Shown: positions 7,107 through 13,388 of the stretch, in pieces | Layout of the letters: each line of letters opens with the position of its first letter | How positions within the stretch are numbered: position 1 is the stretch's first letter | Assembly (NCBI GenBank): GCA_026388365.1 | Contig: JAPLJW010000195.1 | Coordinates: forward strand, 1 to 19,146 | Direction: 5' to 3' | From: Deltaproteobacteria bacterium | GTDB taxonomy: Bacteria; Desulfobacterota; Syntrophia; Syntrophales; UBA5619 | DNA: 19,146 bases | Translations under genes and position numbers: made by a program | Notes under the pieces: generated by a model | Database searches by the model: none | What the model saw: the letters and a program-made list of their open reading frames with translations, nothing else | What the model was told of the DNA's origin: nothing

Positions 7107-8311
7107 AAAAGGTGGAAAGGTCCGCATTCTCGTCATCGACGACGATGCCGTAGCCTGCGAGTTCCTCCAGGAGGCGCTCCTCCGGGCCGGTTACGAGGTC
7201 GAGCCCTTCACCTCCGCTCGGGAGGCGCTGAAAGAGGAGCTTTCCGGGTACGATCTCCTGCTCTCCGACATCCGGATGCCGGATATGGACGGTCTCGAGT
7301 TTCTCCAAAAGGTCCACGAGCGGCGGCCGGAGCTTCCCGTCATCCTGATGACGGCATTCGGTTCGCTCGAGACGACGATGGAGGCGCTGCGGCTGGGCGC
7401 CTGGGACTATATCAGCAAACCCTTTTCACCGGACGCCATCCGGTCGATGGTCAGAAAGGTTCTCGATGTCCGGGAACTCCAGCAGCACTGGATCCAAGGC
7501 CAGCCTGAGGATCAGCAGGAACCCCATTTCATCGGTTCGTCCGCGGTGATGGTCGATTTCTACAAACAGATCGCCCGGGTGGCCGACGCCTCGGCGAGCG
7601 TTCTGATCAGCGGGGAGAGCGGGACGGGCAAGGAACTGACGGCCCGCTCCCTCCATCGGTTGAGCAGCCGGCGCGGGAAACCCTTTGTTGCGGTCAACTG
7701 CGGCGCCATTCCGGAGACTCTCCTCGAATCGGAACTCTTCGGATTTGAGAAGGGGGCCTTCACCGGGGCCGATCACATGCATGTCGGACTGCTCGAGTCA
7801 GCGCAGCACGGGACGATCTTCCTCGATGAGATCACCGAGATGTCGCCGGCGCTTCAGGGAAAGCTGCTCCGGTTCATGCAGAACGGGGAGGTCCGGCGGC
7901 TGGGCGGCCATGAGGCGACACAGGGAAGACCTCCCGCAGCTGATCGAATCTTTCCTGCAGAAATGGGGATATCCTACGGTCCGCATCTCCGATGAGGCGA
8001 TGGAACTCTTCCTGGCCTACGGCTGGCCGGGAAATGTCCGCGAGTTGGAGAACATCCTCCGGCAGACTTTGCTCCTGTCCCCTTTTGCCGTGATCCTGCC
8101 GGAGAATCTTCCTGAAAAGTTCCGGACCGCGCGCGCTGCGGAACTGCCTGTCCTGATGCCGCTGGAGACGGCGGAACGACAGCAGATCCTCCAGACCCTG
8201 GAAAGCACGGCCTGGAACCAGAGCCAGACCGCCCAGCGGCTGGGAATCGACCGGAAGACCCTGCGGACCAAGATCCTTCGGTATGGCCTGGCGAAGAACG
8301 GCAATCCCTAG
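7099..8311 (+). pseudogene. Sigma-54-dependent response regulator (NtrC family), frameshifted with internal deletion
   Basis: The first frame (from a probable TTG at 7099, inside the end of gap) encodes a receiver domain (acidic pocket D14-D16, phosphoacceptor D57 in LLLSDIRMPDMDG) and the first half of an AAA+ sigma-54 activator domain: Walker A GESGTGKE (residues 172-179), GAFTGA loop (219-224), and Walker B with D243/E244. After GEVRRLGGHEA, near 7911-7930, the reading continues only in another frame, from REDLPQLIESF through GWPGNVRELENIL to a Fis-type helix-turn-helix, ending at the TAG at 8309-8311. Compared with NtrC, about 45 residues are missing at the junction: the strand normally reading DVRIIAATN, the arginine-finger region (FREDL..RLNV) and LPPLRER. 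As read, the first frame stops at 7995 with a junk tail and no DNA-binding domain, so it cannot be a normal sigma-54 activator. It faces a sensor kinase gene that is also broken. Confidence 0.9.
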
Positions 8312-8327
8312 TCATATCAACACACGG

Positions 8328-9851
8328 TTAAAGGCTGTCCTTGTTCACTGTGTTTCCTGCCGCGGGGAAACAGAGGACAACCTTCGTTCCTTCGCCCGGA
8401 GCGCTCCGGATCTCCATGCGCCCTCCGTGCATCTTGATGATATCCTGAACGATGGCCAGTCCCAGCCCCCGCATGCCCTACTCCTGGCGGGTGCTGAAGA
8501 ACGGTTCGCAGATCCGCTCCATCAGCTCCGGCGGGATACCACTTCCGGTGTCGGCGACCGTAATGGACACCTCCCGCCGGTCCGGCGCCGTCCCGGCGGA
8601 AACGGTGATCCGGCCTCCGGACGGCATCGCCTCCAGGGCGTTCTCAATCAGGTTGAACAGGGCGGTCTGCACGCGGTAACGGTCGGCAGGGATTCCCGGT
8701 AACTTTTCGTCGAAATTCACCTGAAGCTCGATCCCCGTCTTCCGCATGAGGGGTTCCACGAGGAAGAGGGTTTCATTCAGGAGTTCCCGGACCGTGACGG
8801 TCTCGAAATGGGCCTCGGGCGGGCGTGTTGCGCGCCGGACGTTCTGGATGACGGTGTTGAGACGCTGGGTCTGCTGAACGATCAGTTCTAACTTTCGGGC
8901 GACATCCGGCGGCCAGTCTCCCCTCTCCTGGAGGAGACCGGCGAGGCCGGCGATGGAGTGGAGCGGCGTTCCGAGGTCGTGGGCGAGCGTCGCGGTCAGG
9001 TATCCCATCGTGGCGAGCTGCTGGAGCTGATTGACCTGCTTCTGGAGCTCGACCACCTTCCGGGTCGCCTCGAGGACGCGATCCTCCAGGCCCCGGGTCA
9101 ACTCCTGGTTCTTCGCCAGGACCTGTTCGATCTCGTGGGCCATCGAATTGAAATGTTCGCCCAGAAGCCCCCACTCGTCCCGGCGGGTGATCGGAATTCG
9201 CTTCACATATTGTCCGGTCTGGAATGCGTCGATTGCGTGGACGATGACGCTGAGCGGCCGGCCGATGAGCCAGCGGTAGCTCACCGCAAGGACCAGGAGG
9301 ATGATGATCAGAAGGCAGGCCGTGCTGACGACAAGCAGGCGTTGCGCCCGGGAGAGGATTTCCGCATTGGCCCGGCTGAAGTTGATGACCCCCACGACAA
9401 ACTGCGTATTCCGTGATTTCTCGGATGTAACGGGATAGAGCAGCCCGACAGCGGGCCCTTCTTCCATCTCCAAGCGGACGTACTGGGGTTTTCGCGACGC
9501 CGCCACGGAACTGACCAGGGTCTCCGGCCACTCGTAGCGGACACGGCTCGCACCGGCGATGTATTCGATGTAATCGATATCGTAATTGACGACGGTGAAG
9601 ATGTCGATGCGGGCCAGGCGGACATCGGTCTGAATCTGTTCCTTCAGCGTGGTGTCAAGGGTGGAGAGGCCCTGGCCGGTCGGGAAATGGGTGTAGTACG
9701 CGCTGACCGTCTCGGCGACGCTGGAAAGGCGTTTCCCCTGCTGTTCGACCAGGATCTGGTCCAGCGCCCGGATCTGAACCCAGCCCCAGACGGCCATCGT
9801 AACGACCAGTCCCAGGACCGTGAGGATCATCAGGCGTGTGCGAACGGTCAT
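8328..9851 (-). pseudogene. Membrane sensor histidine kinase interrupted by an in-frame TAG
   Basis: Start ATG 9851 with GGGGAG 6 nt upstream. The protein has a membrane helix (about residues 7-27), an extracytoplasmic sensor region (28-170), a second membrane helix (171-194), HAMP, a coiled coil (240-280), HisKA with phosphoacceptor H291 in LAHDLGTPLHSI, and HATPase with N-box N400-N404 and G1 box DTGSGIP. At codon 458 (plus coordinates 8478-8480), right after EPFFSTRQE, there is a TAG. The same frame continues for 49 more codons with the expected remainder (GLGLAIVQDIIKMHGG, then APGEGTKVVL) to a TAA at 8328-8330. The nonsense codon removes the GLGL box that closes the ATP lid, so the truncated product is probably inactive unless the stop is read through or is a sequencing error. 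The pair is convergent, only 16 bp from the regulator. Confidence 0.9.
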
Positions 9852-9903
9852 GGATCACTCCCCGAGGATGGTTTTAAGGAAACCCGGTTGCCCCTCGGCT
9901 GCC

Positions 9904-9909
9904 ATTATA
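9904..9909 (-). promoter_or_regulatory. Possible -10 element of the kinase gene
   Basis: A perfect TATAAT on the minus strand lies 52 bp before the kinase ATG. No good -35 is found at 16-18 bp, so the promoter may depend on an activator or be fortuitous. Confidence 0.35.
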
Positions 9910-9968
9910 GTGTAGGGCGGGGGTAAAATGCACGAAAATGTGCGCAAATCAATAAAGGGTTCGGCAAT

Positions 9969-10003
9969 AAAAAAGGGGGCGCGGAGACGAATCCCCGCAC
10001 CCC
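9969..10003 (-). terminator. Rho-independent terminator after the Lys/Ala-rich gene
   Basis: On the minus strand a 12-bp GC-rich stem (plus 9992-10003 paired with 9976-9987, with two G-T wobbles) closes a TTCG tetraloop and is followed by a run of T (plus-strand A-run 9969-9974). It lies about 30 bp after the stop codon at 10033. Confidence 0.9.
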
Positions 10004-10032
10004 GCACATCTGTGCGATACCCGAAAAAAGAG

Positions 10033-10410
10033 TTACTTTTTGGCCGGAGCCGGAACCGGGGCCGGAGCGTCAGCCTTCTTCTCAGGGGCCTTCTTGTCAG
10101 CAGCCTTCTTGTCAGCAGCGGCCTTCTTGTCAGCAGCCTTCTTGTCAGCAGCGGCCTTCTTGTCAGCAGCTTTCTTGTCAGCAGCGGCCTTCTTGTCAGC
10201 AGCTTTCTTGACGGCAGCGGCCTTCTTGTCAGCAGCCTTCTTGTCGGCAGCGGCCTTCTTCTCGGCCTTCACATCCTTCTTCTCGGCCTTCGCGGGCTCA
10301 GACGCTGCGGGCGCCGCGGGTGCTGCCGCGGGAGCTGCTGCGGGGGCTGCAATTGCGGACGTGCAGAACAGGAAAACCAATGCGATTGCCCATACCATGA
10401 TACGTTTCAT
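10033..10410 (-). CDS. Small secreted Lys/Ala-repeat protein
   Basis: 125 aa. A textbook signal peptide (MKRIMVWAIALVFLFC..., cleavage likely after A-I-A near residue 21) is followed by an Ala/Pro-rich linker, five tandem copies of an 11-residue unit KKAAADKKAAD (residues 51-105, one unit with V for D) and a Pro/Ala tail. The mature protein is strongly basic and low-complexity, resembling histone-H1-like tails, but with export to the periplasm. It may bind polyanions, nucleic acid or cell wall; this is inference only. A strong ribosome site (GAGGAGGT, 8 nt before ATG) and a terminator downstream show that this strand is the real one, although open frames rich in Leu/Ser or Ala/Phe exist on the plus strand. 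Confidence 0.85.
   Translation of the reverse strand: MKRIMVWAIALVFLFCTSAIAAPAAAPAAAPAAPAASEPAKAEKKDVKAEKKAAADKKAADKKAAAVKKAADKKAAADKKAADKKAAADKKAADKKAAADKKAADKKAPEKKADAPAPVPAPAKK
10096..10260 (-). repeat. Five tandem 33-bp coding repeats
   Basis: 165 bp encode the five KKAAADKKAAD units of the secreted Lys/Ala-rich protein. The units are nearly identical at DNA level (repeated CTTCTTGTCAGCAGC on the plus strand), so copy number is likely to vary between strains by slippage or unequal recombination. Confidence 0.9.
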
Positions 10411-10524
10411 CTTAACTACCTCCTCTTTTCATTTTTTTGTCAGTTCCCTTCCGATCCGCCGACAACCGGCGATCGCGGGAATCTGCCCTTATTGACCTTC
10501 ATCAACGATTGTGAAGGGTAAAAA

Positions 10525-11016
10525 CTATTTTGTTGCCGGCGCCGCGACTGGCTTCATCTCTTTCGGAAGGTCCTTCTTGACCGCCTTCCGGACTGCGGTT
10601 TTCTGCGCCGGCGCCACACGGATCAGGACGTTCCGTCCCTCCTTTTCCAGGTAGCTGACCTTGATCTGATCGCCCGCCATGATATTGGGAAAGGGTTTCT
10701 CCAGGATAAAATCCATAATTTCCGCTTTCCCTTTCAATGTGCGTTCGATTTTCAGAAGCGTGTCGGAAATTTCCAGCACCTTTCCGGCGGCGCTCATCTC
10801 CGGAATCCGGCGGGGAAGGGGTGGGGCGGATGTGGGCTTCTCTGCGGCAAATGCCAGCGTGAAACCGATAAAGGTGAGAACAGCCGCCAATGTGAAGCTC
10901 GCCGCCCACAGGGCGAAGCTTCCCGACAAGGAAGCGGTCTGTTTTTTATTGCGCTCCTTATCCCCGCCTGCTGGGCGGGGCTTGCGGGCTGCGCTCTCGG
11001 TCAGAAAACGTTTCAT
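10525..11016 (-). CDS. Exported 163-aa protein with repeat-derived N-terminal segment
   Basis: Start ATG 11016 has GAAGGG 8 nt upstream. Residues about 38-60 (WAASFTLAAVLTFIGFTLAFA) are a hydrophobic export segment with likely cleavage before AEKPTS. The remainder is a small, probably beta-rich domain of about 70 residues (AAGKVLEISDTLLKIERTLKG, then NIMAGDQIKVSYLEKEGRNV) and a Lys/Ala-rich tail, suggesting an OB-like or SH3-like periplasmic protein. No named family was recognised. Codons 6-38 coincide with copy 2 of the two-hairpin repeat, so the signal peptide's positive region is abnormally long and made of repeat sequence. It lies 114 bp upstream of the Lys/Ala-repeat gene, on the same strand, and both proteins are small and exported. 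Confidence 0.75.
   Translation of the reverse strand: MKRFLTESAARKPRPAGGDKERNKKQTASLSGSFALWAASFTLAAVLTFIGFTLAFAAEKPTSAPPLPRRIPEMSAAGKVLEISDTLLKIERTLKGKAEIMDFILEKPFPNIMAGDQIKVSYLEKEGRNVLIRVAPAQKTAVRKAVKKDLPKEMKPVAAPATK
10903..11002. repeat. Two-hairpin interspersed repeat, copy 2, inside a reading frame
   Basis: Same order of elements as 1802-1902 and 11472-11573: a CGCCC..GGGCG palindrome, the TTCCCG..AAGG.. spacer, TTTATTGCGC.CC..ATCCCCGCC, then GGCGGGG..TTGCGGG..GCGCTC.CGGTC. It carries several substitutions relative to the other two and lies wholly within the 10525-11016 gene, whose frame stays open through it. Confidence 0.8.
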
Positions 11017-11168
11017 CCAACAACCCTTCCTTCGTCCCGGTCTTTCCGGATGCCGCCTTACAAGCAATGTGCGCGCCAACAGAGAAGAACCGGAACGCTT
11101 TGGAAGAAACTGTCGGGATATCAGCCAAGATCACCTTGGGGCGGAATGGATCTTTCCGTGCCCTCCGG

Positions 11169-11225
11169 AAGGGAAACTGTTGAAATATTCCCCAATGGCT
11201 GGGGAATATTTCAACAGTTTCCCTT
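11169..11225. repeat. Perfect 25-bp inverted repeat with 7-nt loop
   Basis: The left arm 11169-11193 is the exact reverse complement of 11201-11225; the loop AATGGCT is 11194-11200. The arms are AT/GC mixed (GGGAAACTGTTGAAATATTC...), unlike the GC-rich repeats around it. There is no T-tract after it on the plus strand, so it is not a standard terminator. It may be a separate short mobile palindrome or a strong RNA hairpin. Confidence 0.9.
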
Positions 11226-11287
11226 GGGATGATGGGGTAGGCATGCCGTCTCCCCTGCCCGGCGGCAGGGAATAATTAATGAGCCCG

Positions 11288-11466
11288 GGCTGTTCAAAAG
11301 CTTGTCCCGTACCTGATACGGGATGGTTAGATGCAAGGCTCCCGATATCCTGAGCCGTGAGGCGTTGTTCCGGGGGCATGTTCCGATCCCTTTGGGCCTC
11401 CGGAACAAGCCCCCTCCCCCGATGCCTCCGGCGAAGGATGAGGGAAACGCCGCAGATGGGCGTTTT
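11288..11466. repeat. Composite, truncated MITE-like element with nested palindromes
   Basis: Read on the plus strand it matches the reverse complement of the element at 19027-19146: GGCTGTTCAAAA at the start, then GATGCAAGG, CTGAGCCGTGAGGCGT, CGGCGAAGGATGAGGGAAAC and GATGGGCGTTTT at the end. Two interruptions carry their own hairpins. One is near 11300-11329 (CCCGTA-CCTGA-TACGGG). The other, about 63 bp near 11367-11428, contains arms TTGTTCCGG.GGC and GCCTCCGGAACAA. The terminal TCAACAGCC is missing where the two-hairpin repeat begins. Confidence 0.75.
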
Positions 11467-11471
11467 GGAAG

Positions 11472-11573
11472 CCCGCCCGAAGGGCGGTGCTTCCCGGTGA
11501 GGAAAGGGTCTGTTTTTTATTGCGCCCCTGATCCCCGCCGACAAGGCGGGGATTGCGGGATTCGCTCCCGGTC
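11472..11573. repeat. Two-hairpin interspersed repeat, copy 3
   Basis: Closest relative of copy 1 by eye: CCCGCCC-GAA-GGGCGG, spacer with TTCCCGG and TTTTATTGCGCCCCTGATCC, then CCCCGCC-GACAA-GGCGGGG, GATTGCGGGAT and CGCTCCCGGTC. It directly follows the truncated MITE-like element and ends just before the stop codon of the lipid kinase gene. Confidence 0.82.
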
Positions 11574-11584
11574 AGCAGCCTGTG

Positions 11585-12517
11585 TCAGGCTTTCAGGATC
11601 ATGGTGAGCGCCCCCGGGACGATCTCCATCTCGGCCGGCAGGGTGCCCGGCTGCTCCCCGTCGATATCGAGGAGGACCCGCTGATCCGAAGTCGCGGTCA
11701 CTCTCTTGCCCGTCTGCATGGAAACCTGGCGGATGCTCTTGATCTTCCCGGTGTAAAGTTTGGGGAGGTGCCAGAAGACCAGCGGAAGGTTCATTGCGCC
11801 GATCACGGTTACATGGAAGATACCGTCGTCGGTCACGGCGTCCGGGGCGACCAGCATGCCGCCGCCGTGATATCGCCCGTTGGCGATGGCAATGTTCAGC
11901 ACATCGACCGTCCGTTCGTCCCCGTCGTCCACCTTGAGGCGGATCCGCTTCTTGCCATAGGCGAACAGGGAGACCAGCGTGCCCCAGATGAAGGTGATGA
12001 ACGGCCCGCAGGCCTTGCTCGTCCGGTTGACCCGGTCCACGACCTCTCCGCCGAGACCAAAGCTCGCGATGTTGTGGAAGTATCGGCTGCTCATCCCGCC
12101 CTGATGGTCCCGGAAGCGGATGCGCCCCAGATCAATCGTCCGGACATATCCTTCCCGGATTGTCTCCAGGGAAGCCCTGATCCCGGACGGGATATGCATG
12201 GTCCGGCAGAAGTCGCAACCCGTGCCGTTGGGGAGAAAGCCGAGAACCGCATCCTTCCGGAGGGAGCCTCTTTCGTCAAAGAAGCCGTTGACCACCTCGT
12301 TGAGCGTACCGTCGCCGCCGACGCAGACGATCCGGTCGGCGCCCTTGAGAAGCTGTTCCCGGGTCATCCAGGTGGCGTCGCCCGGTCCTTCGGTCATGCA
12401 AGTTTCAAAGGGACCCAGAAGGTCTTCGGCCATTTTGCCGATTCGGGGCCACTCTTTGCCTGTCGCTCCGTTTCCCGCATGAGGATTCACCACGAAGACT
12501 GTTTTTCCGGAATACAA
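11585..12517 (-). CDS. Diacylglycerol kinase-family lipid kinase (DagK/YegS-like)
   Basis: ATP-dependent lipid kinase of the DAGK catalytic family, probably phosphorylating diacylglycerol or a related lipid at the inner membrane face. The N-terminus reads TVFVVNPHAGNG and the nucleotide-binding signature is GGDGTLNEVVNG (residues 67-78 from the start chosen here), followed by LGFLPNGTGCDF, which matches the LPxGTxNDF motif with Asn replaced by Cys. The C-terminal beta-sandwich domain contains ANGRYHGGGMLVAPDAVTDDG and ends at 310 aa, the usual family length. I prefer a TTG start at 12517 because GGAGG lies 6 nt upstream and homology begins directly after it; an upstream ATG at 12664 would add 49 unlikely residues and cross the promoter and FNR-like box. 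Confidence 0.88.
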   Translation of the reverse strand: MYSGKTVFVVNPHAGNGATGKEWPRIGKMAEDLLGPFETCMTEGPGDATWMTREQLLKGADRIVCVGGDGTLNEVVNGFFDERGSLRKDAVLGFLPNGTGCDFCRTMHIPSGIRASLETIREGYVRTIDLGRIRFRDHQGGMSSRYFHNIASFGLGGEVVDRVNRTSKACGPFITFIWGTLVSLFAYGKKRIRLKVDDGDERTVDVLNIAIANGRYHGGGMLVAPDAVTDDGIFHVTVIGAMNLPLVFWHLPKLYTGKIKSIRQVSMQTGKRVTATSDQRVLLDIDGEQPGTLPAEMEIVPGALTMILKA

Positions 12518-12575
12518 GTCCCACCTCCCGCGCCCTTGGGCAGATTGTGAGGATTCGTACGGTAAAATCGGGAGC

Positions 12576-12584
12576 AGTATATCA
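12576..12584 (-). promoter_or_regulatory. Extended -10 promoter of the lipid kinase gene
   Basis: Minus-strand TGATATACT, an extended -10 (TGnTATACT, 5 of 6 of TATAAT), lies about 60 bp before the TTG start. No good -35 accompanies it, as is common for extended -10 promoters. Confidence 0.45.
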
Positions 12585-12643
12585 CAGATATTTCGATTCC
12601 GGTAGCTGAAAGGGCGCAAAATAATTGCTTTCCAGGCGGTTTT

Positions 12644-12657
12644 TTGATATCGATCAA
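12644..12657. promoter_or_regulatory. FNR-type operator TTGAT-ATCG-ATCAA
   Basis: A perfect match to the FNR consensus TTGAT-N4-ATCAA, in the divergent region between the lipid kinase (minus) and the DUF116 gene (plus). Relative to the extended -10 above, its centre would lie near -81. For the plus-strand gene no good -10 is seen at the class II distance. It could bind an FNR or another CRP/FNR-family oxygen or redox regulator, which is not encoded in this window. Confidence 0.55.
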
Positions 12658-12730
12658 AATACAAAGGGATGAGAGATTTCTCGGGGATCTTTTCCCCGCC
12701 GGGAGACCAGAAGGATCAGGACCGGGTTTC

Positions 12731-13282
12731 ATGACACAGGATTGCAGCAGACTCAAATTCGTTTCCGCCTTCTTTTTTTTTCCGATGCGTTCCCTGCTGG
12801 GGCGGGTCGGTCTGCGTTACGATATATCCGCCATCGCCAATGCCTACTACCGGAAGGCGTTCGACCAGGTTCCCGCGGCCGACAAGGCGGTCATCCTTCC
12901 CCACTGCCTGATCGGAGAGAAATGCAAGGCGCATTTTTCCAAGGAGGGCGGGATCCTCTGCGTGAAGTGCAAACAGTGCCGCTGCGGGGAGATCCGGATC
13001 CTCTGCGAGGAGAAGGGATGGCAGTTCTACGTCTCACCCAGCGCGAACTTCACGAAACGTCTCGTCCGGCGGAAGGGGATCCGCGCGGCGATCGGCGCCG
13101 CCTGCGAAATCGAGATCGAAAAAGGGATCCGTTCGACCCCGATCACCCTCCGGGGGGTCCGTCTGAAGGAGAGGAAGGTGATCCCGCAGGTGATTCGGAT
13201 GGCCCGGTACGATTGTCTGAATAACGATATCGACTGGGAGCTGCTTCGGAGGATGGTCCAGGACGGGACGGGGGGCGTTTGA
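12731..13282 (+). CDS. DUF116-family cysteine-rich protein
   Basis: 183 aa. The family signature is a dense cysteine block: LPHCL (C59), GEKCKA (C65), then C77, C80, C83 and C85 (CVKCKQCRC), with C92, C125 and C162 further on. This is compatible with metal or Fe-S binding, and DUF116 proteins are frequent in anaerobes; the function is unknown. Residues about 8-25 are hydrophobic and Phe-rich (FVSAFFFFP, encoded by a T-run), perhaps a membrane-interacting segment. I chose ATG 12731; an upstream TTG in the same frame at 12644 coincides with the FNR-like box and is unlikely. The ribosome site is weak. The flavoprotein gene follows on the same strand after 106 bp. Confidence 0.82.
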   Translation: MTQDCSRLKFVSAFFFFPMRSLLGRVGLRYDISAIANAYYRKAFDQVPAADKAVILPHCLIGEKCKAHFSKEGGILCVKCKQCRCGEIRILCEEKGWQFYVSPSANFTKRLVRRKGIRAAIGAACEIEIEKGIRSTPITLRGVRLKERKVIPQVIRMARYDCLNNDIDWELLRRMVQDGTGGV

Positions 13283-13324
13283 CGGTGACGAACTCGCAAT
13301 AAGTCGTCAGTTGCCTCTTTTATC

Positions 13325-13345
13325 ATTCCGGGCTTGACCCGGAAT
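13325..13345. repeat. Short hairpin ATTCCGGG-CTTGA-CCCGGAAT
   Basis: Perfect 8-bp arms with a 5-nt loop between the DUF116 and flavoprotein genes. There is no T-tract. Similar short palindromes are scattered in many proteobacterial genomes. Confidence 0.6.
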
Positions 13346-13388
13346 CCGTTATGACCGATTGAGGGGCTTTTTACGGGAGGCGTCTGAC

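Larger units (their letters stand above)
11017..11584. other. 568-bp gene-free stretch packed with palindromic repeats
   Basis: No frame here gives a recognisable protein. From 11017 to 11168 I see nothing. Then follow a 25-bp perfect hairpin (11169-11225), a small hairpin CCCTGCC-CGGC-GGCAGGG (about 11256-11273), a composite MITE-like element (11288-11466) and the third two-hairpin repeat (11472-11573), ending 11 bp short of the lipid kinase stop codon. Confidence 0.7.

Noticed and set aside
7900..7940. Programmed ribosomal frameshift in the response regulator.
   Set aside because: There is no slippery sequence at the junction, and about 45 conserved residues are missing, so a frameshift alone would not restore a complete protein.
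8478..8480. The TAG in the kinase as a pyrrolysine or selenocysteine-like recoding site.
   Set aside because: It falls at a variable position before the GLGL box, has no known functional need there, and the partner gene is also broken; simple nonsense mutation is the better explanation.
9928..10521. Plus-strand frames with LLVSS or FLSAA repeats.
   Set aside because: They are the complement of the Lys/Ala repeats. The minus strand has a signal peptide, strong ribosome site and terminator.
1802..11573. CRISPR array.
   Set aside because: The repeats are dispersed, contain internal palindromes and have no regular spacers or cas genes.
13325..13345. Rho-independent terminator after the DUF116 gene.
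   Set aside because: The 8-bp hairpin is not followed by a T-tract on either strand.
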